The notes under the pieces: model-generated | Told to the model about the DNA's origin: nothing | Seen by the model: only the letters and a program-made list of their open reading frames with translations | The model's database searches: none | Position numbers and translations under genes: made by a program | Part shown: positions 1 through 5,487 of the stretch, in pieces | Numbering within the stretch: position 1 is the stretch's first letter | Layout of the letters: the number at the start of each line of letters is the position of its first letter | Source of the DNA: CAZQCI01 sp964592255 | Lineage (GTDB): Bacteria > UBA10199 > SBBF01 | Direction of reading: 5' to 3' | Length of the DNA: 12,725 nt | Assembly (NCBI GenBank): GCA_964592255.1 | Contig: CAZQCI010000059.1 | Location: 1 to 12,725 of the forward strand

Positions 1-868
1 GGATAATTTACAATCGATTTTGGATACGATGGACACCGTTCAAGGCCAGCAAAATGCGCGGCTAGACACTGCGGAGACGAATATTTCGACATTAAGTACA
101 GCGGGTAGTAGCTTACAATCAGATCTGGACGCAGAAATAGCAGCCAGAAAAGCAGCCGATACAGTGTTGCAGACTAATATTGATAACGAGGCAATTACAA
201 GGGCCGCTGGTGATACAACGTTACAAGGTAATATAGATACAGTATCTTCTGATTTGGAAACCCATGCAGCTTCCACATCAGGGGTCCATGGAGTGACCGG
301 TACTCTCGTAGGCACAAGCGATACTCAGACGTTAACGAATAAGACGTTGGGAAGTGGTACTACAATCACTAGTAATGTCACCGTAGCTAGTGGTAAAACT
401 ATTGATGGGGTGGATATTAGTGCGTTGAAGAGTCAGGTGGATAGTATGGGTGATGGTACAGATCCATCATACAACAGTGTTACCATCACAGGAACAACTA
501 CTTCTCCCTCATCCAACACAATGTATAAAGATCTTATTCCCGTAGCCTGGGGACGGTTTGACCATAGTAGTATGTCTACAACTTCTTGTAGTACGGCAGG
601 CATTCAAGCATCGTTCAATATCTCGTGTGTTCAAAAAATTGGTGCAGGGACTTACGAAGTTTATTTTGCCACCAAGCCTTCTTCCGAAGCGGATGGGACG
701 AGTGTGACTACTTATTCTGTTACTGGAAATCAGAATGATAATGATGGTGTTTTGTCGGTTTCAGATACATATAGTGATTATTTTGTGGTAAATACTTATG
801 AGGTCAGTGGAGGGAGCTCTGGACACAATAGTACTGATTTTTCAATCATGGTAATGGGTTGGGAATAG
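1..868 (+). CDS. Phage tail-fibre-like / surface adhesin protein, 3' part (5' end outside window)
   Basis: The reading frame is open from base 2, so the start lies upstream; the in-frame TTG at 20 has no ribosome site and lies inside the coil. Numbering from that TTG, residues 1-80 are a polar alanine/aspartate-rich coiled-coil stretch with two similar units (AEIAARKAADTVLQTNID and a second with AITRAAGDTTLQGNID). Residues 88-110 carry the GVHGVTG and VGTSDTQTLTNKTL motifs, common in trimeric tail fibres and fibre-like surface proteins. A Ser/Thr-rich beta region follows. The last ~110 residues (VAWGRFDHS, then GIQASFNISCVQKIGAGTYEV) resemble the tip domain of tail fibres with a pattern like SFNVSSITDNGTGDY. 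No other phage gene is visible, and the next gene is a lipoprotein 22 bases on, so a cell-surface adhesin is as likely as a prophage remnant. Family similarity is from recognition, not a search. Confidence 0.75.
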   Translation, partial: DNLQSILDTMDTVQGQQNARLDTAETNISTLSTAGSSLQSDLDAEIAARKAADTVLQTNIDNEAITRAAGDTTLQGNIDTVSSDLETHAASTSGVHGVTGTLVGTSDTQTLTNKTLGSGTTITSNVTVASGKTIDGVDISALKSQVDSMGDGTDPSYNSVTITGTTTSPSSNTMYKDLIPVAWGRFDHSSMSTTSCSTAGIQASFNISCVQKIGAGTYEVYFATKPSSEADGTSVTTYSVTGNQNDNDGVLSVSDTYSDYFVVNTYEVSGGSSGHNSTDFSIMVMGWE

Positions 869-890
869 TAAGAGTTATGAAAGGGATTGC

Positions 891-1688
891 ATGGTCAGGT
901 ATTTTTATATTTTAGGATTAATTTTTTCGATTTTTATATATACAGCTTGTGGAGGGGGAGGTGGTGGCTCCAGCTCTTCCGGCTCTGGTTCAAGTGGAGG
1001 AAGTGGCGGGACAAGTACTGGTAATACAGTAAACACGGCTAAATTGGTTGATACTCCTTTCGTAGGTCTCACCATTGGAGATGATTTAGATCCCACAACA
1101 TTTTTTTGTGATGCTCCTTATAAAACAGATTCCATCACTTCTTTTCCTATAAAAGTTTTTGCTGCTTTTTTTACTGCAACTCAGGAAGAATATATTCAAG
1201 AAGGAGTTGATCTTGCCAATGAAGGACTTGGTTTTGAAGCTTACGAGATAACGGATGAATGGAGTGATGATGTGAGAGTCTTTTATAAAGTTGATCAAAT
1301 TGATGGTGATTATAGTGGTTATACTTATGCAACTATTCGTACTTTTAATGATAACTATTACTCAGAAACTCAAATGGCTGATTGGGCTGTAGAAATTAGG
1401 AGTGGCCCAGCAGCTACTACTGGCTTGGTCCACATCGTTGCTCATGAGTTAGGGCATGCTTCAGGATTGAGGGGTCACTTTCTTATAAATTATGGAGATA
1501 ACACAATAGATTCTTTAGAAAGCTGTTCTCTCATGAGTGCTACTGAAGCTTGTGACCCCCCCGCTCTCACTGACTACAACACCATGATGAGTATGCAAGG
1601 GCAGATTATGCAAGATCACCTTACAGAAGTTGGAGATATTTCCGGTGATGACCCTTGTGATTCACCCGGGTCTGGTGGGGTGGATTGA
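891..1688 (+). CDS. Putative lipoprotein with metzincin-like zinc protease motif
   Basis: 265 residues. Residues 1-20 are a hydrophobic signal peptide ending in a lipobox-like IYTAC, so Cys20 is the predicted lipid anchor. A Gly/Ser linker (21-40) follows, typical of an envelope-tethered domain. The domain ends with HELGHASGLRGH at 185-196: His185 and His189 as zinc ligands, Glu186 as catalytic base and Gly192 as in metzincins. A second Met (CSLM, Met215) lies about 20 residues on and could be the Met-turn. Classical metzincins place the third His eleven residues into the motif; here that position is Gly195 and the His is one later (His196). Cysteines at 73, 212, 221 and 256 could form disulfides in the periplasm or outside. 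The start ATG has AAAGGG just upstream. It follows the fibre-like gene by 22 bases and is probably co-transcribed with it. Substrate unknown. Confidence 0.8.
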   Translation: MVRYFYILGLIFSIFIYTACGGGGGGSSSSGSGSSGGSGGTSTGNTVNTAKLVDTPFVGLTIGDDLDPTTFFCDAPYKTDSITSFPIKVFAAFFTATQEEYIQEGVDLANEGLGFEAYEITDEWSDDVRVFYKVDQIDGDYSGYTYATIRTFNDNYYSETQMADWAVEIRSGPAATTGLVHIVAHELGHASGLRGHFLINYGDNTIDSLESCSLMSATEACDPPALTDYNTMMSMQGQIMQDHLTEVGDISGDDPCDSPGSGGVD

Positions 1689-1715
1689 ACGATCATTCCG
1701 ATGTTTTGATCTTCA

Positions 1716-1789
1716 GTCATCCCGGAGTGTTGTAATCCGGGATCCAATCTGAATCAAATGGATCCCGTATAACAATGTTACAGGGTGAC
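1716..1789. repeat. Palindromic repeat family 1, copy A
   Basis: Bases 1709-1767 match 2725-2783 at 57 of 59 positions without gaps. The unit opens with GTCATCCCG and ends in an imperfect complement (AGGGTGAC). Inside are two perfect inverted repeats: CCCGGA (1721-1726) with TCCGGG (1736-1741), and GGGATCC (1739-1745) with GGATCCC (1760-1766). They share bases, so only one stem can form at a time. It starts 28 bases after the metzincin-like lipoprotein gene. No transposase is present, so it is a REP/MITE-like element. Confidence 0.85.
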
Positions 1790-1843
1790 GAATTAACATA
1801 AGTTGCGGGTCTCTACCTCTGAGATGATGCATTTGATCGTCCG

Positions 1844-1867
1844 ATTGGACAGATTAAACTGTCCGAT
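1844..1867. other. Hairpin with 9-bp stem
   Basis: Arms ATTGGACAG (1844-1852) and CTGTCCGAT (1859-1867) pair over nine positions with one G-T wobble around the loop ATTAAA. GTCCGAT also occurs as a direct repeat (1839-1845 and 1861-1867). No T-run follows directly, so it is not a standard terminator. It could be an operator or an RNA structure; function unknown. Confidence 0.4.
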
Positions 1868-1948
1868 AATCGTACTCTTTCTGAGCATTTTGTTTTTGTA
1901 AAAAATCTATCTTATTAAAATTCCAATACAATTTCTTTTTTATTTTTC

Positions 1949-1964
1949 TGGCACGTTAGTTGCT
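1949..1964 (+). promoter_or_regulatory. Sigma-54 (RpoN) -24/-12 promoter
   Basis: TGGCACG, four bases, then TTGCT. The invariant GG (1950-1951) and GC (1962-1963) are 12 bases apart, as required for RpoN. This matches the consensus YTGGCACG-N4-TTGCW at every conserved position and has a T-rich stretch in front. Predicted transcription start is near 1975, giving a leader of about 38 bases with AGGAG before the ATG at 2013. An enhancer-binding activator would be needed; no activator gene is in the window. Confidence 0.7.
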
Positions 1965-2012
1965 CTTACGACTTCGAGGTTTTTTTAAATTATTTCAACT
2001 AGGAGAATAACT

Positions 2013-2684
2013 ATGAAGAATAAAAAATATTTTCGTGATGTGTATTTGATAGGTATTAGTTTTATTGCGGGAGTCTTATTTATTGTCCAGTGCGGAGGTA
2101 GTGCTAAAAGTATGGCAGAGTCCGTGATGCAAGCATTAAATATTACATTTGATAATGCGGCCACAGGGCTTAGTGCTGATAATGTTCAGGATGCCGTTAC
2201 TGAATTGGCTCACGATATGCCTATGGTGTATGACGCAGAGGGAAATAAAATAGGAGTTCTTATCAATATTAACAATGGACCCTGGATTGTTTGGGACAAT
2301 ACACTAAAAATACCCTTTAAAGTAAATCCTTCTACCGGTGAAGTAGTTGTAGTTTCCAATAGCGATACCTATAATCCTATTTATTTTACTTCAACCGATT
2401 GTAGTGGGACTCCCTATTTAAGTTACGTCACGGGGACTACGGATAGCAGCTCTTATCCTGTGCAAGCCAATGGGCAATTATATTGGTATCAATTTCAAGG
2501 AGGCGCGAAAGCAGAATCTGACATTTTATCGGCTATGGACCTACAGGGTAACTGTTCCAGTGGAGGAGGGCTTTTTGTTAAAAAAGTTGTTCAAGAAAAT
2601 GAGCTTGAAAATGAGCCAATTGTCTTTATTGAAGCTGAAGCCATTGCTGAGCCTTCATATCAGGGGCCTTTATTTCTCCATTAA
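2013..2684 (+). CDS. Putative lipoprotein with tail-fibre-like module
   Basis: 223 residues, not assigned to a named family. A basic start (MKNKKYFRD) and hydrophobic segment 11-26 lead to Cys27 followed by GG. This suggests a lipoprotein signal, but Gln at -1 is not the usual Gly/Ala/Ser. Residues 43-66 (ITFDNAATGLSADNVQDAV and on) match a short module common in phage tail fibres and bacterial surface proteins. Residues 71-150 run MVYDAEGNKIGVLI, then PFKVNPSTGEVV and YFTSTDCSGTPYL, a beta-rich pattern also seen in fibre-like surface proteins. The C-terminus is acidic (QENELENEP). The start is fixed by AGGAG at 2001-2005. It is probably transcribed from the sigma-54 site at 1949-1964. Repeat copy B lies just downstream. 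Likely an envelope-anchored binding or structural protein; no catalytic motif seen. Confidence 0.7.
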   Translation: MKNKKYFRDVYLIGISFIAGVLFIVQCGGSAKSMAESVMQALNITFDNAATGLSADNVQDAVTELAHDMPMVYDAEGNKIGVLININNGPWIVWDNTLKIPFKVNPSTGEVVVVSNSDTYNPIYFTSTDCSGTPYLSYVTGTTDSSSYPVQANGQLYWYQFQGGAKAESDILSAMDLQGNCSSGGGLFVKKVVQENELENEPIVFIEAEAIAEPSYQGPLFLH

Positions 2685-2731
2685 AGAAAACAATGAAGGG
2701 GAGTTTGAAGTTTTTGATATGTTTATCTTCA

Positions 2732-2815
2732 GTCATCCCGGAGTGTTGTAATCCGGGGTCCAATTTGAATCAAATGGATCCCGACTTGCCCCAGTGTGGC
2801 TTTCGTCGGGATGAC
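2732..2815. repeat. Palindromic repeat family 1, copy B
   Basis: An 84-bp element with perfect 9-bp inverted ends: GTCATCCCG (2732-2740) and CGGGATGAC (2807-2815). It keeps the CCCGGA/TCCGGG stem, and GGGGTCC pairs with GGATCCC, where the A-to-G change relative to copy A turns an A-T pair into a G-T wobble. A further pair is CCCGAC (2781-2786) with GTCGGG (2805-2810). It begins 47 bases after the second lipoprotein gene. Its right third is not shared with copy A. Confidence 0.85.
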
Positions 2816-2857
2816 GAAAATCATTCTGTTATGTTTTAGCAACTATCTTGTAAAAAT

Positions 2858-2865
2858 GCCGATAA
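2858..2865 (+). promoter_or_regulatory. Candidate sigma-28 (FliA) type -10 box
   Basis: GCCGATAA is an exact match to the enterobacterial FliA -10 octamer and lies 41 bases before the ATG at 2907. The matching -35 position (2839-2846, GCAACTAT) is poor against TAAAGTTT, so assignment rests on the -10 and on its recurrence as CCGATAAT before 3805 and at 1863. Confidence 0.35.
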
Positions 2866-2906
2866 TAGACATGAGTCAAAATATTTTGTAAGGTGAACAA
2901 CACATT

Positions 2907-3605
2907 ATGGCTACTTCTGCTGACATTACCCATTATGTACTTAAGCAATTTGGTGGGCATGAACTCAACTCTTCTGTAGGCTGGCAGGTCTTTGACCCTA
3001 TTACTACGGATGGCTGCTCGGGTAGTCGTGAGGATTGGATGGTGGCGGATAGACAGAGACTTATTCCATCCAATACTTCTTATCCTGTTTACCGTAATTA
3101 TGTTGCTCGTCTGAATGCGGCATCTTTAAATATTAGTCCTGTTTGCACAGGTGATGAAGAAGTTCGTTTAGTTTCTTTAACCGATATTAAAATAAGCAAT
3201 CCTAACCCATGGGCTTCCACTTTTATACAATTACAATCTTCTTTGATGTTGGAAAGTAGAGCGCAAGCCGAATGGTTGGGAGATGTGATTTTTCAAATGG
3301 AGCAGTCGGGTTTTATTGACTCTGACTCATTAAGTACTGTGTTAGATTATATTAGGTATAACACAAATGGCTTTTTAGCCATCATGTCCATTGTTGTGTA
3401 TGCTCTTCCAGGTAGTGAGGAATGGAGTGGTGATGCCGAATATGTTTTGCAGCAATTAAAACAAGAAGCTAAATATCCCAAAATTTCTAATCCTGCAGAC
3501 CAAAAAGCCGTTAATCAAATGGCTGGCCTTCTATATACTGCGACACAAATTTGGGATGATCCCAGTTTTCAAAGTAAACTAGAAGAAGTAAAGTTACAGA
3601 TGTAA
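2907..3605 (+). CDS. Hypothetical protein, 232 residues
   Basis: Not recognised. AAGGTGA (2890-2896) lies 10 bases before the ATG and supports the start. No signal peptide is visible at the N-terminus, and the one hydrophobic run (FLAIMSIVVYALP, about 152-164) is short for a membrane anchor. The first half is rich in polar residues and aromatics (GWQVFDPITTDGCSGSREDW near 25-44). The second half looks helical and amphipathic (LQSSLMLESRAQAEWLGDVI, later ADQKAVNQMAGLLYTATQIW). Two Cys (37 and 80) are present. It sits between the lipoprotein gene and the HELSH protein gene, each with its own leader; a shared CCGATAAT box suggests co-regulation with the latter. Confidence 0.7.
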   Translation: MATSADITHYVLKQFGGHELNSSVGWQVFDPITTDGCSGSREDWMVADRQRLIPSNTSYPVYRNYVARLNAASLNISPVCTGDEEVRLVSLTDIKISNPNPWASTFIQLQSSLMLESRAQAEWLGDVIFQMEQSGFIDSDSLSTVLDYIRYNTNGFLAIMSIVVYALPGSEEWSGDAEYVLQQLKQEAKYPKISNPADQKAVNQMAGLLYTATQIWDDPSFQSKLEEVKLQM

Positions 3606-3757
3606 TCTTTCATTAAGCTTAAGGCTTTCCTTGTCTCAATAATTCTCATCTTAATATTTATTCTGCATTCATTTTATCAATTCTAATTAAAAGCGGTGTG
3701 TGGTGCACACTACTGTGTTCGATATTCTTTAAGGAACAGAAACATACTTTTGATTTT

Positions 3758-3765
3758 ACCGATAA
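3758..3765 (+). promoter_or_regulatory. Candidate sigma-28 (FliA) type -10 box
   Basis: ACCGATAA, one mismatch to the FliA -10 octamer, followed by T as at 2858-2866. At the standard 11-base spacing the -35 position reads GAAACATA (AAA shared with TAAAGTTT). It lies 39 bases before the ATG at 3805, almost the same distance as in front of the 2907 gene. Confidence 0.35.
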
Positions 3766-3791
3766 TCATGATGGGTTTTTTGTTTATTGAA

Positions 3792-3801
3792 AGAGGAGGG
3801 G
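3792..3801 (+). promoter_or_regulatory. Ribosome binding site fixing the start at 3805
   Basis: AGAGGAGGGG, a very strong Shine-Dalgarno sequence, sits 3-5 bases before ATG 3805. A longer frame opening with TTG at 3787 would place this site inside the coding sequence and is therefore not used. Confidence 0.85.
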
Positions 3802-3804
3802 CTT

Positions 3805-5409
3805 ATGTCATTTTTTTCTTATTTACTCGGCATCGGTAATTATGAGGCACCCATAGATGAAGATTTTATTGATTTAAGAGAATTGCAAAATCAGAATATC
3901 GACGAATCTGCCCTAAAAATTTTATTCGCTTTAGATCGTATGGGAACCTATGATGGATACCTTACGGTTAGTGAGCTTGCCCCTTTGGATAAAGTTAAAA
4001 ACGGTATTTTTGAGCCTGAAGATGTAGAAAAAATGTCCCGTGAAATAGAGTGTAAGGATGATACTTATAAAACAGAAAATGGGGACTTCTGTAATGATCG
4101 GCTGACTTTTGCTAACAAACTTAAATGGAACTCTACTGAAGTATTTGGCCTGAGCCGTGTTTTCGAGCGTTATCATACGGTGGCTTCTCAAGTTTTCTCA
4201 CGCTCTTATTTTACAGAGCAAAGTCTAAGAGAGGCCGGTGCTCCTCATCCTTATAAAACTGCTCATCAACGACTTTTAGAAATTATTGATGGTCCACTGT
4301 CACAAGTCTTTTTGGACTTATATCATGGTAGTGTCCAGCCTAAAAACCTAGAGATTCTGCATGAAGCGGTTAGTCGTTATAACCCCGAATTTGACACCTT
4401 GCTTTCTCGTGTTTTTGATCTCCAGCAAGAAGCTCAAAATGTTCAAGATCCAAAGACGACGCAAGTGTTAAAATTATGGGAAGAGATTAACGATCGCTTT
4501 TTGATTCCTGAAAAAATTTATGTCAATCTTACACCGACGAATTACAATACAGTTACCGGTGTTTTTGAAGATCGGTACGATAAATTTTCTTTTGCTGTTG
4601 CGACCATCACTAAAAATGAACGTGCCCGAAACCCTGCGGATCCTGAAAAATGGGTTCGTATCCTTTATCTTAAGGACTATGCAACGCGTTATGAAGAAAT
4701 AAATAATCAGGAGGTTTATGACCCTGACACACATAGCTATTATCAGACTTTTGATGTATCTGTGACTGGTGGAGATTTGGGGCAAACTTTATCGGAGGAT
4801 AGAGTTCTTATCAATGTAACAGAGATTGAAAAGGCTGCAGATGCTGTTTTCTCTTCACCAAACTCTTCCTCTCAGTCTTCACAAGTGAGTCATTCTATTT
4901 TGCCTCTGAAACAATTTGATCGGCAGGCGTGGATTGATGCTCGTCTTCGCTTAACGAGAACCCATGAATTATCCCATGCGGGCGACTGTGCTTTAGGAAT
5001 CAGTGACGCTTTATTAACACAAGATCGTGAAAGTCGTTCTTATCTTTCGATGTTAGAAGACGATGATTGGGCCTTAGCCTTTCATTGTTCGACGAGTGCT
5101 CTTTTAGAATACTATGGAAATACTAGATATACTGAAAAAGACAGCTATGGTTTGGGGCCATTGAAGCCTCGTCAATTCCATACGTCTAATGCGGTTGGTT
5201 GGGCTCAGGCGTTATACTCTTTGGGTTTAGAACTCAAAGACCCTGATGATCCTAAGAAGCCTATTCTTGTCCATCAACAGAATGTGTATATAGACTACGT
5301 AAAGATGCCGGCCGAAAAAATAGGTCGTGCTCTGGGGCTGCTGTCACCACAAGAGCGACAAGCCTTGATGGAAAAGATAAAGAAGAAGTATTTTTCTCCC
5401 CAAAAATAA
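3805..5409 (+). CDS. Hypothetical protein with HELSH zinc-metalloprotease motif
   Basis: 534 residues from the ATG behind a strong ribosome site. No signal peptide, no membrane segment, family not recognised. THELSHAGDC at 386-395 is an HExxH zincin motif: His387 and His391 as likely zinc ligands and Glu388 as the base. Acidic residues near 416-421 (MLEDDDW) could give the third ligand. The extended segment before it is polar and Ser-rich (SSPNSSSQSSQVSHS, about 350-364). Near the N-terminus MGTYDGYLTVSE (46-57) and DKVKNGIFEPED (62-73) resemble EF-hand calcium loops but lack some ligands and are closely spaced. The gene closes a run of putative surface or secreted proteins and may be a protease acting with them, or an exported effector using a signal not visible here. 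Protease activity is inferred from one motif. Confidence 0.7.
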   Translation: MSFFSYLLGIGNYEAPIDEDFIDLRELQNQNIDESALKILFALDRMGTYDGYLTVSELAPLDKVKNGIFEPEDVEKMSREIECKDDTYKTENGDFCNDRLTFANKLKWNSTEVFGLSRVFERYHTVASQVFSRSYFTEQSLREAGAPHPYKTAHQRLLEIIDGPLSQVFLDLYHGSVQPKNLEILHEAVSRYNPEFDTLLSRVFDLQQEAQNVQDPKTTQVLKLWEEINDRFLIPEKIYVNLTPTNYNTVTGVFEDRYDKFSFAVATITKNERARNPADPEKWVRILYLKDYATRYEEINNQEVYDPDTHSYYQTFDVSVTGGDLGQTLSEDRVLINVTEIEKAADAVFSSPNSSSQSSQVSHSILPLKQFDRQAWIDARLRLTRTHELSHAGDCALGISDALLTQDRESRSYLSMLEDDDWALAFHCSTSALLEYYGNTRYTEKDSYGLGPLKPRQFHTSNAVGWAQALYSLGLELKDPDDPKKPILVHQQNVYIDYVKMPAEKIGRALGLLSPQERQALMEKIKKKYFSPQK

Positions 5410-5412
5410 TTG

Positions 5413-5440
5413 TTCGTATAGAAAAATTCGTATAGAAAAA
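5413..5440 (+). repeat. Tandem 14-bp repeat upstream of guaB
   Basis: TTCGTATAGAAAAA occurs twice in direct succession. Each copy contains TATAGA, and a third TATAGA is at 5464-5469. TTGTTC (5410-5415) and TTGATC (5443-5448) each precede a TATAGA by 15 bases, so this may be a pair of weak sigma-70 promoters for guaBA. The spacing is short of the optimum, and the second would leave almost no leader. Confidence 0.35.
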
Positions 5441-5474
5441 ACTTGATCCCCCCGGATTCTTGGTATAGAAGCCC

Positions 5475-5480
5475 AGAGGA
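5475..5480 (+). promoter_or_regulatory. Ribosome binding site fixing the guaB start
   Basis: AGAGGA lies seven bases before ATG 5488. Starting there gives MKKEFPQALTFDDVLL, the normal IMP dehydrogenase N-terminus; a TTG at 5443 would add 15 unsupported residues. Confidence 0.8.
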
Positions 5481-5487
5481 ACTCATT

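Larger units (their letters stand above)
1689..2012. other. 324-base intergenic region with repeat, hairpin and promoter
   Basis: No credible gene is seen on either strand. It contains the palindromic repeat copy A (1716-1789), a hairpin (1844-1867) overlapping one CCGATAAT box, an AT-rich stretch, a sigma-54-type promoter (1949-1964) and the ribosome site AGGAG (2001-2005) of the following gene. Confidence 0.7.

Noticed and set aside
1971..1990. Terminator ending in the T-run before the 2013 gene
   Set aside because: The GACTTCGAGG stretch cannot form a stable stem before the T-run, and the T-run lies inside the predicted leader.
2470..2751. A 93-codon open frame overlapping the end of the second lipoprotein gene
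   Set aside because: It lies in another frame of a well-supported gene, has no family features, and runs into repeat copy B.
3787..3804. TTG start six codons upstream for the HELSH protein
   Set aside because: The strong AGGAGG would be inside the coding region; ATG 3805 follows it at proper spacing.
3940..4023. Pair of EF-hand calcium sites in the HELSH protein
   Set aside because: The two loops lack some ligand residues and are too closely spaced for standard EF-hands, so they were noted but not called as domains.
5443..5487. TTG start 15 codons upstream for guaB
   Set aside because: No ribosome site, and family members begin at about MKKEFPQALTFDD, after AGAGGA.
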